NCBI RefSeq assembly: GCF_001425305.1
Contig: NZ_LMEE01000001.1
Span: forward strand, 1,440,183-1,504,182
Length of the DNA: 64,000 nucleotides
Direction of reading: 5' to 3'
DNA from: Phenylobacterium sp. Root1290
GTDB taxonomy: Bacteria; Pseudomonadota; Alphaproteobacteria; Caulobacterales; Caulobacteraceae
A program made the position numbers and the translations under genes. Shown here one piece after another: positions 7,814-17,083 of the stretch. A model generated the notes under the pieces. The model saw only the letters and a list, made by a program, of their open reading frames with translations. It was not told the DNA's origin and did not search any database. Position 1 is the stretch's first letter. Each line of letters opens with the position of its first letter.

Positions 7814-8479
7814 ATGCCGGCCGCTGTTTTTCGTAGAGCTTCCGATCTTCCGCAGGTGATCCCGGTCTTCCCGCTGGACGGCGCCCTGCTGCTGCCCGGC
7901 GGAGACCTGCCGCTGCAGATCTTCGAGCCGCGCTACCTGAACATGATCGACGACGTCATGGCGGGCGACCGCATGATCGGCATGGTTCAGACGCGGGCCG
8001 GGGGCGACCGCTCGCGCCCGAACCTGGCCAGCGTCGGCTGCGCGGGCCGCGTCACCAGCTTCTCCGAGACCTCGGACGGCCGCTACCTGATCGCCCTGAC
8101 CGGGGTCTGCCGCTTCCTGGTCGGCGAGGAGCTGTCCGTCGCCACGCCGTACCGCCAGGTCCGCGCCGACTTCCAGCCGTTCGCCGACGACCTCAGCGTC
8201 GAGGCTGCGGAGATTCCGGCCTTCGATCGCCGCCGCTTCGCCGGGGCGCTCAAGCGCTACCTGAACCGGCGCGAGCTCGACATCGACTGGGAGACGGCCG
8301 AGACCGCCCCGCTCGAAAGCCTGGTCACGTCCCTGTCCATGGGCCTGCCCTTCGAGCCCGCCGAGAAACAGGCGCTGCTGGAAGCCTCCACCATGGCCGA
8401 CCGCTGCGACGCCCTCACCGCCCTGCTGGAGATCGACAGTCTCGAGCCGGACGATGACGGACCGCAGTCGATCCAGTAG
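7814..8479 (+). CDS. LON N-terminal-domain protein without protease part
   Basis: A 221-residue protein covering only the substrate-binding N domain of Lon (VIPVFPLDGALLLPGG, then LQIFEPRYLNMIDDVM). No ATPase or peptidase domain follows. Such stand-alone proteins are widespread in alphaproteobacteria and have no settled role. The ATG at 7814 has AGGAAGGG 7 bases upstream and is preferred; ATG 7796 would overlap the cnoX stop by 4 bases. It sits between cnoX and a Trm112 gene, which suggests a protein-quality link. Confidence 0.85.
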   Translation: MPAAVFRRASDLPQVIPVFPLDGALLLPGGDLPLQIFEPRYLNMIDDVMAGDRMIGMVQTRAGGDRSRPNLASVGCAGRVTSFSETSDGRYLIALTGVCRFLVGEELSVATPYRQVRADFQPFADDLSVEAAEIPAFDRRRFAGALKRYLNRRELDIDWETAETAPLESLVTSLSMGLPFEPAEKQALLEASTMADRCDALTALLEIDSLEPDDDGPQSIQ

Positions 8480-8488
8480 AAGCGCCCG

Positions 8489-8692
8489 ATGACCGACGCC
8501 CTCGCCCCGCTCGCCCTGACCGCAGATGTCGATCCGCGCCTGCTCGAAATTCTCGTCTGCCCCGTCACCCACGGGCCGCTGGTCTATGACCGCACGGCCG
8601 GGGAGCTGATCAGCAACGGCGCGAAGCTCGCCTATCCGATCCGCGACGGCGTGCCGATCATGCTGCCGGAAGAAGCCCGGACGATCGACTAG
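8489..8692 (+). CDS. Trm112 family protein (YcaR-like)
   Basis: A 67-residue protein with the Trm112 core: [14 protein letters not shown] near residues 19-32 and [16 protein letters not shown] near 50-65. Only one Cys remains of the zinc-binding set found in eukaryotic Trm112. The bacterial family is thought to assist methyltransferases, but this is not shown for most members. It follows the LON-domain gene by 9 bases and is probably co-transcribed. Confidence 0.85.
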   Translation: MTDALAPLALTADVDPRLLEILVCPVTHGPLVYDRTAGELISNGAKLAYPIRDGVPIMLPEEARTID

Positions 8693-8696
8693 GCTG

Positions 8697-9950
8697 TTAC
8701 AGCGCCTCGCCGCGCAAAAGCCGCGGCAGGTCGCCGGTCGCCCCGCCGGCGTCTTCCATGAAGAATCGCCGCGCCGGGCCGATGCGGTTGACCGCCGCCA
8801 TGCCGACCCCGCGGGCCAGCCGCAGCACCGGATTGTCATTCGAGAACAGCCGCGTGAACACGTCGGTCGCCGCCGCCAGCATCACGGTGTCGAAGCTGCG
8901 CCAGCGGGCATAGCGCTCCAGCACCAGCTCCGAGCCGATGTCCTCGCCCAGCCGCGCGGCCTCGACCAGCACCTGGGCCAGCGCCGCGGCGCCCTTCAGG
9001 CCAAGGTTCAGGCCCTGGCCGGCGATCGGGTGGATGCCATGGGCGGCGTCGCCCAGCAGCACCGCCCGCGGCGCGGTCAGCCGCTCGGCCAGCTGCAGCG
9101 ACAGCGGGTAGGTGAAGACGCCCCCGTCCAGGGTCGCCGCGCCCAGGAACTCGCCGAACCGGCGCTGCAGATGCGCATGGAAGGCCTGCGGCGAGGCGGC
9201 CTTCAGCGCCGCCGCCTTCGCCCGGCTCTCGGTCCAGACCAGGCTCGCGCGGTCGTCGGTCAGCGGCAGGATCGCGAACGGCCCGCCGGGCAGGAAGTAC
9301 TCGTGCGCCACGCCCTCATGGCCGCGCGCCAGCCGCACCGTGGCGACGACGCCGGTCTGCGGATAGTCCCAGCCGGTCACGCCGACGCCGGTCGCCTTGC
9401 GCACCACCGAGCCGCGGCCCTCGGCCCCGACCACCAAGGGCGCGCGCAGGGTGCGGCCGTCCTCCAGGGTCACCGCCGCCGCGCCGCTCTCGAACGCCAC
9501 GCTGGCCACCTTGGCCGGCGCCTCGACCCGGATCTTGGCCCGCGCCACCCCGGCGGCCAGCGCCGCGCGCGAGCGGCGGTTCTCCAGCATGTAGCCCAGC
9601 GGCTCGCCGTCGGACCGCTCGGCGATCTCGGCGGAGTCGAAGCGCAGATAGAACGGCGAGGACTTGCGCGCCGCCGCCCCGGGTGAAAAGCCGTCGGTGA
9701 CCAGGATCTGCTCGATGCGCTGGGCGTGGGGCTCGATCTCGGCCGCAAGGCCCAGGGTCCGCCACTGCCGGAACGAGGCGTAGGCGATCGCCGAGGCGCG
9801 GCCGTCGAAGGTCGGCGCCACCTGGTCGTCGAACACCACCGGATCGATCAGCAGCGGCTCCAGTCCCGCGCTCTTCAGCGCCAGCGCCAATGTCGCCCCC
9901 GCCATCCCGGCGCCGGCGATGATCACGTCCGCATCGAAGGTCTCAGCCAT
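8697..9950 (-). CDS. UbiH/UbiF/UbiL family FAD-dependent hydroxylase, ubiquinone synthesis
   Basis: A 417-residue class A flavoprotein monooxygenase. The FAD Rossmann motif IIAGAGMAGATLALAL lies near residue 9, and the second FAD motif GDAAHGIHPIAGQGLNLGLKG near 285 is the classic signature of ubiquinone-ring hydroxylases. It probably adds one of the three ring oxygens; alphaproteobacterial members (UbiL) can hydroxylate more than one position, so the exact step is open. It converges on the Trm112 gene with 4 bases between the stops. Confidence 0.88.
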   Translation of the reverse strand: MAETFDADVIIAGAGMAGATLALALKSAGLEPLLIDPVVFDDQVAPTFDGRASAIAYASFRQWRTLGLAAEIEPHAQRIEQILVTDGFSPGAAARKSSPFYLRFDSAEIAERSDGEPLGYMLENRRSRAALAAGVARAKIRVEAPAKVASVAFESGAAAVTLEDGRTLRAPLVVGAEGRGSVVRKATGVGVTGWDYPQTGVVATVRLARGHEGVAHEYFLPGGPFAILPLTDDRASLVWTESRAKAAALKAASPQAFHAHLQRRFGEFLGAATLDGGVFTYPLSLQLAERLTAPRAVLLGDAAHGIHPIAGQGLNLGLKGAAALAQVLVEAARLGEDIGSELVLERYARWRSFDTVMLAAATDVFTRLFSNDNPVLRLARGVGMAAVNRIGPARRFFMEDAGGATGDLPRLLRGEAL

Positions 9951-10048
9951 GGGCGGATATGCCGACGAACAGCGCGAAAGGTCCAGCCAGAACCTCGACT
10001 GAAGGCCGCGGAGCGCCTACCTCTGGATTGAACAGCAAAGTAGCCGCC

Positions 10049-10192
10049 ATGCCCTTCTCCGCCGACGAACGCGCGATCCTTGCTGGGGGTGTCGGCCCGA
10101 CCGTCGTCCAGCAACTGGAGCAGGTCGGTGTCGAGAACCTTCCGGCCAAGGCCATCGAGGCCGCCCGCGCGCATGCGCCGGCAGGCGTCTAG
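10049..10192 (+). CDS. Small hypothetical protein, 47 residues
   Basis: MPFSADERAILAGGVGPTVV is followed by two short helices ending APAGV. The pattern of hydrophobic residues (VVQQLEQVGVENLPAKAIEAAR) looks like a small helix-turn-helix or helix-hairpin-helix fold. It stops 2 bases before the EcsC gene, so the two are co-transcribed. The frame is also open upstream to 9959 but the start at 10049 agrees better with a short soluble protein. Function unknown. Confidence 0.6.
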   Translation: MPFSADERAILAGGVGPTVVQQLEQVGVENLPAKAIEAARAHAPAGV

Positions 10193-10194
10193 GC

Positions 10195-10938
10195 ATGGCC
10201 AAGGCCGATCCGCCCTTCGGCGCCTCCGAGGCCGACTATGACGCCTGGGCGCGGCTGGAGGTCGACCGCTGGCGCGCCGAGATGCTCAAGGCCCCCAACC
10301 TGCTCGACAAGACCACCCGCGCCGCCCAGCAGCGGATCAACAAGGTCATCCCCGAACAGGTGCATCAGGCGGCGACCAAGGTCTTCGAGCAGATGACCCG
10401 CGCGATCCTCACCGGCTCCAACGTCGTCACCGCCGCCCCGCTGACCGACGCGCCCCTGGCCGTCCGCGACGCGCGCGCGATCACCGCCATCGGCGCCTAT
10501 CGCACCACCGCGGCGGTGGAGGGCGGCGTCGCCGGGGCCGGCGGCTTCTGGCTGGCGGTGGCCGACTTTCCGGCCCTGGTGACCATCAAGCTCAAGCTGC
10601 TGTTCGACCTGATGGCGATCTACGGCAAGTCGGGCGCGGACTTCTCCGAGCGCCTCTACCTGCTGCATATCTTCCAGCTGGCCTTCTCCTCGGCCGCGCA
10701 CCGCAACGAGGTGTTCCGCGCCATGGAGGACTGGGACGCCCGCGCCCATCCCCAGCACCTGGACGACTTCGACTGGCGGCGCTTCCAGCAGGAGTACCGG
10801 GACTACATCGACCTGGCCAAGATGGCCCAGCTGATCCCCATCGTCGGCGCCCCCATCGGCGCGGTCGTGAACTGGCGGCTGACCCAGCGCGTCGGCGACA
10901 TGGCGATCAACGCCTACCGCATGCGCCGGCTGGGCTGA
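10195..10938 (+). CDS. EcsC family protein
   Basis: A 247-residue protein of the EcsC family. The core has the family's hydrophobic helices with small residues (VEGGVAGAGGFWLAVADFPALV near residue 110, and IPIVGAPIGAVVNW near 222), which probably associate with membrane. EcsC of Bacillus accompanies an ABC exporter but its role is unknown, and no exporter is next to this copy. It is coupled to the small gene upstream. Confidence 0.8.
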   Translation: MAKADPPFGASEADYDAWARLEVDRWRAEMLKAPNLLDKTTRAAQQRINKVIPEQVHQAATKVFEQMTRAILTGSNVVTAAPLTDAPLAVRDARAITAIGAYRTTAAVEGGVAGAGGFWLAVADFPALVTIKLKLLFDLMAIYGKSGADFSERLYLLHIFQLAFSSAAHRNEVFRAMEDWDARAHPQHLDDFDWRRFQQEYRDYIDLAKMAQLIPIVGAPIGAVVNWRLTQRVGDMAINAYRMRRLG

Positions 10939-11003
10939 GCGGCCCCAAAGCAGAGTCATCGGAGATCGGTGGGCGGCGGACGTTGTTCCAGGCTAGCGAG
11001 GGC

Positions 11004-13331
11004 CTACCCGACCCCGTTCCATTCGAGCGGCGGGTCGAAGGCCTTGCCCACCGGCGCCACGCCGATAACGATCTTGCGGATCGAGCCGGTGAACCTGTTT
11101 TCGTAAGCGGGATAGTCGTTGGTGACCGGCGTCAGGTCGTCCATGCCCACGTCCGCCGGCTCGGTGCCGATGAAGAACGGAATGGTCCGTTCAATTCGGC
11201 CGGTGGCCACCGGGTCGCCGTTGACGAACAGGTCGCCGCGCCCGCCGGCTCCGGGCGCCTCCCCGCCGTCGTAGATGAACTCCCATCGAAGCGTCGTCGA
11301 ACCCGCCGCGAGCGGCGCGGGCGCGACCACTTCATAGGTCTCGCGACCAAACCAGTTGTAGGTGAACTTCGGCCGGCCATCCTTCAGGTAGAGGCTCCAG
11401 CCGCCGTTGTGGCCGCCGTGCGCGATGACCACGCCCTCGGCCCCGCCCGCCGGAATCTCCAGCTCTGCGGTGATCGTGTAGGAGCGGTTCTTCATGTTGA
11501 TGAAGGCGTTCTCCGAGAGCCCGATCATGCCCTGGTAGAGGGTCAACGACGTCCGCCCGCCCATCAGGTCGGGACGGCCGGCGATATCGGCGTTGAAGCG
11601 CTCCAGCACCCGGTCATCGAGCGGCAGGACGCTGTACTTCACAGCCTCGGTCATGAAGAGCGCCTTGAGCGCTTCGACCTTCTCCGGCTGCGCGGCCGCC
11701 AGGTCGTTCGTCAGGCTGAAGTCGTTCTCGGTGTCGTACAGCTCCCAGGTGTCGTTATCGAAAGAGGCCCTTGGCGCGGCCTCCCAGAACGCCTTGTGCA
11801 ACGCCGTAGCGTACCAGCCGTCGTGATAGACGCCGCGGTTGCCGCCGTATTCAAAGTACTGCGTGGTGTGGCGTGACTTGGCCTTCGCATCGTTGAAGGT
11901 GTGGAGCAGGCTGGCGCCCTCGAAGGGGCGTTGGGTTATGCCGTTCACAATCTTCGGCTCCGGCAACCCGGCGGCTTCGAGCACCGTCGGGGCCAGATCT
12001 ATGACGTGCTGGAACTGGCTGCGAACCTCGCCCTTCGCCGTAATTCCCTTGGGCCAGTGGATCACCGTGGCGTTGCGCGTCGCCGAGAACGTCGCCTGCC
12101 CCTGGCCGCCGATCATCGGCGTGCAACTCGCTTCGCCCCAGCCCATGGCGTAGTGGCCGCTGGCCTTCGGGCCCCCCAGGTCATCGATGCGCCTGAGCAG
12201 GTTCTCCATTGTTTCCGGCAGGCCGTTGAATGAAGCCAGCTGGTTGAACGATCCAATCGGCCCGCCAAAGGGCGAGCCGCCGTTGTCGCCGGCGACATAG
12301 ACGATCAGGGTGTTGTCCAGTTCGCCGAGGTCGTCGATCGCCTGGATCACACGGCCGATCTCATGGTCCGTGTGCTCGGCCATGCCGGCATAGACTTCCA
12401 TTTGCCGCGCCAGCACCCGCTGCTCTTCGGGTTTGAACGACGCCCAGGCCGGAACCACCTCGGGCATCGGGGCGAGCTTGGTGTTCGGCGGGACCGCGCC
12501 CAGCGCGATCTGCCGGGCCAGGGTCTCCTGGCGCAACGTCTCCCAGCCCTGGTCGAACTTGCCCCTGTACTTGTCGATCCAGGCCTTGGGCACATGGTGC
12601 GGGTCGTGGGTGCCGGCCGCCGCATAATAAAGGAAGAAGGGCTTGTCCGGCGTCAGCGACTGCTGGCTGCGGACCCAGACGATGGCCTGGTCGGTGATGT
12701 CAGTGCTGACGTGGTAGTCGGCTTTCCGTGGCGTGGGGATGCGGGTCACGCCGTCGTACAGGGCCGGGGCGTAGAGGTCGGACTCGCCCTGCAGAAACCC
12801 GTAGAACTTGTCGAAGCCGGAGTGCGCCGGCCAGCGGTCGAGAGGTCCCGACACGCTCAGTTCCCACGGCGGCAGTTCGTGGCACTTGCCGAACATGGCG
12901 GTGCCGTAGCCATTGAGCCGCAGGATCTCCGCCAGCGGCGTGATGTCGTTCGGACGCACGCCGGTCATGCCGGGGAAGCCGGTGCCCATCTCGGCGACGC
13001 CGCCCATGTTGGCGCTGTGCGAGTTTCGCCCCGTCAGCATGGCCACCCGGGTCGGCGAACAAACCGGCGCGGTATGGAAATTGTTGTAGCGCAGGCCGCC
13101 GCGAGCGAGCCGCTCCAAGGTCGGCATGTTGACCGGTCCGCCAAACGGCTCGGGGTCGCCGAAGCCGAAGTTGTCCATCAGGATGAAGACGACATTGGGC
13201 GCCCCGGCGCCCTTGGGCGGCTTCAACTTCACGAACTCGGGAGCGACCGCCTTGCGGGCGTCGATCTCGGTGATCGGCGAGTGCTGCGGCTCGGGGAGCG
13301 GCAAGATCGTGCGGTCTTCGGTCATATGCAT
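11004..13331 (-). CDS. Type I arylsulfatase, large cytoplasmic form
   Basis: A 775-residue S1-type sulfatase. The formylglycine motif CSPTR is at residues 91-95 (Cys type, needing a formylglycine-generating enzyme). Metal-site segments are visible: FILMDNFGFGD near 49-58, GKCHE near 150 and VAGDNGG near 355. Residues 630-775 look like a beta-sandwich accessory domain (IAHGGHNGGWSLYLKDG). There is no signal peptide, so the enzyme appears cytoplasmic. ATG 13331 is preceded by GAGAG; ATG 13325 is an alternative. It would release sulfate from an aryl or alkyl ester. Confidence 0.9.
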   Translation of the reverse strand: MHMTEDRTILPLPEPQHSPITEIDARKAVAPEFVKLKPPKGAGAPNVVFILMDNFGFGDPEPFGGPVNMPTLERLARGGLRYNNFHTAPVCSPTRVAMLTGRNSHSANMGGVAEMGTGFPGMTGVRPNDITPLAEILRLNGYGTAMFGKCHELPPWELSVSGPLDRWPAHSGFDKFYGFLQGESDLYAPALYDGVTRIPTPRKADYHVSTDITDQAIVWVRSQQSLTPDKPFFLYYAAAGTHDPHHVPKAWIDKYRGKFDQGWETLRQETLARQIALGAVPPNTKLAPMPEVVPAWASFKPEEQRVLARQMEVYAGMAEHTDHEIGRVIQAIDDLGELDNTLIVYVAGDNGGSPFGGPIGSFNQLASFNGLPETMENLLRRIDDLGGPKASGHYAMGWGEASCTPMIGGQGQATFSATRNATVIHWPKGITAKGEVRSQFQHVIDLAPTVLEAAGLPEPKIVNGITQRPFEGASLLHTFNDAKAKSRHTTQYFEYGGNRGVYHDGWYATALHKAFWEAAPRASFDNDTWELYDTENDFSLTNDLAAAQPEKVEALKALFMTEAVKYSVLPLDDRVLERFNADIAGRPDLMGGRTSLTLYQGMIGLSENAFINMKNRSYTITAELEIPAGGAEGVVIAHGGHNGGWSLYLKDGRPKFTYNWFGRETYEVVAPAPLAAGSTTLRWEFIYDGGEAPGAGGRGDLFVNGDPVATGRIERTIPFFIGTEPADVGMDDLTPVTNDYPAYENRFTGSIRKIVIGVAPVGKAFDPPLEWNGVG

Positions 13332-13549
13332 GCCAGCGCTCTCAACTTGCTGGCAGCTTACGGACTGCACCCGATGCGCCGATCCGTGAAAACCCGAACA
13401 TGAGGCCGGGTTATTGTCGAGCTCGTCCCTTGACGGACGCCTGACGCGCTCGCTCCGCAGCGCACCACCGATCTCGACGCCGACGTCGGCCCTCGAATCC
13501 AGGACGGGGCGGCGCAACCCCTGCGACTTTCCGCCCCGTTAGCGAATTC

Positions 13550-13628
13550 TGGACGCAGCCGTCCATTTTACCCATTGCGGGGGGTCCGAAGGCGCCCTAC
13601 TTGAGCCTTGATTGGACTGATGCGTCCA
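13550..13628 (+). promoter_or_regulatory. Two matching operators upstream of the efflux operon
   Basis: The inverted repeat TGGAC-N6-GTCCA occurs twice, at 13550-13565 and 13613-13628, each followed by TTTT. The copies are offset by 63 bp, close to six helical turns. They lie in front of emrA, and the operon ends with a TetR gene, so they are the probable repressor sites. The second copy covers an in-frame ATG at 13620, which argues for the later start at 13653. Confidence 0.65.
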
Positions 13629-13652
13629 TTTTTGATTTTCAGGCGCTCCCAC

Positions 13653-14753
13653 ATGGCGGTTTTGCCCAAGAAGTTCGTCCCCCTCGCCGTCGGCGGGGTC
13701 GTCGCGGTCGCTCTCGTGGTCGGCGGCGGCGCCTGGTGGATGAACAAGCAGAAGTACGAAGCCACCGACAACGCCTTCATCCAGGCCGACAAGGTCACCG
13801 TCGCGCCGCAGGTCGACGGCTATGTCGCCGAGGTCCTGGTCGCCGACAACCAGCACGTCCAGGCCGGCCAGGTGCTGGTCCGCCTCGACACCGCGCCGCT
13901 GAAGGCCGCCCTCGCCCAGGCGCAGGCCAACGCCGCCGCCCTGGACGCCGCCGTCCGCGCTGTCGACGACAAGGCCCGCCTGGAGCAGGCGATGATCGCC
14001 CAGAAGGCCGCCGGCGTCGCCTCGGCCCACGCCGAATCCCAACTCGCCCAGGCCGAGCTCGCCCGCTATGGCGCCCTGGCCGGCCAGGGCTGGGTTTCGC
14101 CGCAGCGCGAGCAGTCGGCGCGCGCCGCCGCCGGTCAGGCCACCGCCAGCGTGGCCCAGGCCAAGGCCACCCTCGAAGCCGAACGTCGCACCGCCCAGAG
14201 CCTCGGCTCGGCCCGCGCCCAGACCGTGGCCCAGGCCGACGCCGCCCGCGCCGTCGTCGAACAGGCGCGCATCGACCTGGAGCGCGCCGAGATCAAGGCC
14301 CCCGCGGCCGGCGTCGTCGGCGCCCGCGCCGTGCGCACCGGCCAGTACGTCCGCCCCGGCTCCTCGCTGATGACGGTGGTGCCGCTCGGCCAGGCCTATG
14401 TGGTCGCCAACTTCAAGGAGACCCAGGTCGCGCGCCTGAAGGTCGGCCAGCCGGTCACCATCCACGCCGACGCCTTCGGCAAGCAGGAGATCAAGGGCCA
14501 CATCGACAGCTTCGCGCCGGCGACCGGTTCGGAGTTCGCCCTGATCCCGGTCGAGAACGCCGTCGGAAACTTCACCAAGATCGCTCAGCGCCTGCCGGTG
14601 AAGATCGTCGTCGATCCGAAGTCGCCGCTGGCCGGCGCCCTGCGTCCTGGCCTGTCGGTCGAGGTCAAGGTGGACGTCACCGCCGACACCGGCCCAAGCT
14701 TCGCCGAAGCCACGCCCTCGGCCGAATACGCCCGGCGCGGCGTCGCGCGCTAA
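13653..14753 (+). CDS. emrA: EmrA/HlyD-type membrane fusion protein of efflux pump
   Basis: A 366-residue periplasmic adaptor anchored by one N-terminal membrane helix (residues 7-29). Beta-barrel and lipoyl half-motifs are present (VDGYVAEVLVADNQHVQAGQ near 62-81, and the mirror half APAAGVVGARAVRTGQYV near 212), separated by a long Ala/Gln-rich coiled coil (95-205). It would link the MFS pump EmrB to an outer-membrane channel. ATG 13653 starts just before the membrane helix; TTG 13608 and ATG 13620 are possible but the latter lies in an operator. Confidence 0.92.
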   Translation: MAVLPKKFVPLAVGGVVAVALVVGGGAWWMNKQKYEATDNAFIQADKVTVAPQVDGYVAEVLVADNQHVQAGQVLVRLDTAPLKAALAQAQANAAALDAAVRAVDDKARLEQAMIAQKAAGVASAHAESQLAQAELARYGALAGQGWVSPQREQSARAAAGQATASVAQAKATLEAERRTAQSLGSARAQTVAQADAARAVVEQARIDLERAEIKAPAAGVVGARAVRTGQYVRPGSSLMTVVPLGQAYVVANFKETQVARLKVGQPVTIHADAFGKQEIKGHIDSFAPATGSEFALIPVENAVGNFTKIAQRLPVKIVVDPKSPLAGALRPGLSVEVKVDVTADTGPSFAEATPSAEYARRGVAR

Positions 14754-14764
14754 GGACCCGGCGC

Positions 14765-16384
14765 GTGACCGACGCCGCCGCCCCGCAGGCGGGCGCTCCA
14801 GCCCAGCCCGCGCCTCCGGGCGGTCACGTGACCGCGACCGGCGAGGTCGATTGGGTCAAGATCTTCCTCGGCTTCGGCGGGATGGTGATCGGCCAGTTCA
14901 TGGCCATCCTCGACATCCAGATCGTCGCCTCGTCGCTCAGCCAGATCCAGGCCGGGGTCGGCGCCAGCGCCGACGAGATCAGCTGGGTGCAGACCATCTA
15001 TCTGCTGGCCGAGGTGGTGATCATTCCGCTCACCGCCTACCTGACCAAGATGTGGGGCACGCGGCAGGTCTACGTGTTCGCCGCCGCCGCCTTCATCGTC
15101 ACCTCGGTGCTGACCGGGTTCTCGACCAACATCGAGATGATGATCGTCCTGCGCGCCTTCCAGGGCCTGGCGGCCGGCGCGATGATCCCGGCGGTGTTCG
15201 CCACCGCCATGACCGTGTTCCCGCCGGAGAAGCGCGTCACCGCCAACGTCGTAGTCGGCCTGATCGTCACCCTGGCGCCGACCGTCGGCCCGACGCTGGG
15301 CGGCCACCTGACCGAGGCGTTGAGCTGGCACTGGCTGTTCTTCGTCAACGTCCCGCCCGGTCTGCTGGTCATGTTCCTGGTCGGCCGCTACGGCGACTTC
15401 GACAAGGGCGACCCCAGCCTGGCCAAGGGCATCGACTGGCCCGGCCTGGCGACCATGACCGTGTTCCTGCTCTCCATGCAGTACGTGATCGAGGAAGGCT
15501 CCAAGGAGGGCTGGTTCGACGACGACGTGATCCTGTGGCTGACCGTCACCGCGGCGATCACCGGCGTGCTGTTCATCTGGCGACAGCTCACCTACCGACA
15601 GCCGATCGTCTCGCTCAAACCGTTCCGCGATCGCAACTTCACCCTCGGCTTCCTGATGAACGCCGTGTCGGGGATGAGCCTGTTCGGCGGCACCTTCATC
15701 CTGCCGCTGTTCCTCGGCCAGATCCGCCAGTACTCGGCCGCCGAGGTCGGGACCACCATGCTGGTTTCGGGCCTGGTGATGTTCCTCAGCGCCCCCATCG
15801 CCGGCCGCTTCGTGCGGCTGATGGACCCCCGCATCCCGCTGGTGGCCGGCTTCGCCCTGGCCGCCTACGGGGTCGGGCTAGGGGTCAGGGTCACCGCCGA
15901 CTGGGGCTTCTGGGAATTCGCCTCCCTGCAGGCGATCCGAGGCTTCGGGGTAATGATCGCCATGATCGCCGCCCAGCAGCTCAGCGTCTCGACCCTGCCG
16001 CCCGAGATGATGAAGGACGCCTCGGGCCTGGTGAATCTGGTCCGCAACGTCGGCGGGGCCATCGGCCTGGCCGTGCTGACCACCATCCTCAGCGACCAGA
16101 CCGCGGTCCACCTCTCGGAACTGTCGGCGGGGATGAGCGTCGCCAACCTCCAGGGGCAGGAGATGCTGACGAACCTCACCGCGATGATGGAAGCCCAGGG
16201 CCTGGCCAATCCGGAGGGCGCGGCGCGCAAGTTCCTGGGCATGGCCCTGCGCCGCGACGCCGCCGTGCTGGGCTTCGCCGACGGGTTCTACTTCCTGGCC
16301 ATGGGCTGCGCGGTCGCCGCCCTGCTCGGCTTCCTCGCCACCCCCGCCAAGAACAAGGCCGCATCGGGCGGCGGAGGACACTGA
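14765..16384 (+). CDS. emrB: EmrB/QacA family (DHA2) MFS multidrug exporter
   Basis: A 539-residue protein with 14 predicted membrane helices. MFS DHA2 signatures are present: LDIQIVASSLSQI in helix one, and GPTLGGHL near helix five (antiporter motif C region). It would extrude drugs or toxic metabolites with proton exchange, working with EmrA. Start is GTG 14765 with AAGGA about 9 bases upstream. The stop overlaps the ATG of the TetR gene, so the three genes form one operon. Confidence 0.92.
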   Translation: MTDAAAPQAGAPAQPAPPGGHVTATGEVDWVKIFLGFGGMVIGQFMAILDIQIVASSLSQIQAGVGASADEISWVQTIYLLAEVVIIPLTAYLTKMWGTRQVYVFAAAAFIVTSVLTGFSTNIEMMIVLRAFQGLAAGAMIPAVFATAMTVFPPEKRVTANVVVGLIVTLAPTVGPTLGGHLTEALSWHWLFFVNVPPGLLVMFLVGRYGDFDKGDPSLAKGIDWPGLATMTVFLLSMQYVIEEGSKEGWFDDDVILWLTVTAAITGVLFIWRQLTYRQPIVSLKPFRDRNFTLGFLMNAVSGMSLFGGTFILPLFLGQIRQYSAAEVGTTMLVSGLVMFLSAPIAGRFVRLMDPRIPLVAGFALAAYGVGLGVRVTADWGFWEFASLQAIRGFGVMIAMIAAQQLSVSTLPPEMMKDASGLVNLVRNVGGAIGLAVLTTILSDQTAVHLSELSAGMSVANLQGQEMLTNLTAMMEAQGLANPEGAARKFLGMALRRDAAVLGFADGFYFLAMGCAVAALLGFLATPAKNKAASGGGGH

Positions 16385-16992
16385 TGCCGCGCGCCGTCGG
16401 ACAGATCGACCTCGCCAAGACCGAGGCCATTCTCGACGCCGCCGCCGAGGTGTTCGGCGAGCGCGGCCTGGCCGCGTCGATGGAGGAGATCGCCCGCCGG
16501 GCCCGGGTGTCCAAGCAGACGATCTACAATCACTACGGCTCCAAGCCCGAACTGATCCGCGCCATCGTCGACCGCCGAGTGTCGGAGATCACCGCGCCGC
16601 TGCTGGTGCCCGAGGCCGCCGATCATCCGGAGGAGGCCCTCGCCGCCTTCGGGCGCTCGATGCTGTCGGCGGTGATGATCCCTCGCGGGACCTCGATGCT
16701 GCGCATGACCGTCGAAAGCGCCGCCGAACAGCCGGACCTGGCCCGCGCCTTCTTCGAGGCCGGCCCCGCCACCTCGCGCCGGCGCCTGGCCGACTTCCTG
16801 AGGATGGAGACCGAGAACGGCCGCATGGTCGTCGACGACCCCGCCCTGGCCGCGGAGTTCTTCGCCAGCATGGTCATCGGCGCCCATCAGATCGCCCAGC
16901 TGCTCGGCGTCGTCCGCACCCTCGACGCCGCCGAGATCGACCATGTCGCCCGCGAGGCCGCCGCCCGGTTCATGAAGGCCTACTCCACCTAG
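16384..16992 (+). CDS. TetR/AcrR family repressor of the emrAB operon
   Basis: A 202-residue regulator. The N-terminal helix-turn-helix is clear at residues 34-56 (MEEIARRARVSKQTIYNHYG). The C-terminal ligand-binding part is of the AefR-like type (RMTVESAAEQPDLARAFFEAG). It overlaps the emrB stop by one base (TGATG), so it is translated with the pump. The expected targets are the two TGGAC-N6-GTCCA sites at 13550-13628; expression would be autoregulated. Confidence 0.9.
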   Translation: MPRAVGQIDLAKTEAILDAAAEVFGERGLAASMEEIARRARVSKQTIYNHYGSKPELIRAIVDRRVSEITAPLLVPEAADHPEEALAAFGRSMLSAVMIPRGTSMLRMTVESAAEQPDLARAFFEAGPATSRRRLADFLRMETENGRMVVDDPALAAEFFASMVIGAHQIAQLLGVVRTLDAAEIDHVAREAAARFMKAYST

Positions 16993-17055
16993 AACCGCGA
17001 GCGCCGCACAACCTTCACCAAACGGTGAACCGGGCGCCACGTCGATGCGCCATTG

Positions 17056-17079
17056 ACCCTCAAGTCTTAACTCGAGGGT
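17056..17079 (+). promoter_or_regulatory. Hairpin covering the ribosome site of the PEP-CTERM gene
   Basis: ACCCTCAAGT (17056-17065) and ACTCGAGGGT (17070-17079) form a 10-base inverted repeat with one mismatch and a CTTA loop. The right arm contains GAGGGT, the ribosome site for the ATG at 17084. As RNA it would mask translation; as DNA it could be an operator. Only the sequence supports this. Confidence 0.4.
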
Positions 17080-17083
17080 AACC

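Noticed and set aside
13601..14764. Upstream extension of the emrB reading frame, which is open through the whole emrA gene
   Set aside because: The extension is an Arg/Gly/Pro-rich out-of-frame reading of emrA. The real pump start is GTG 14765 with its own ribosome site.
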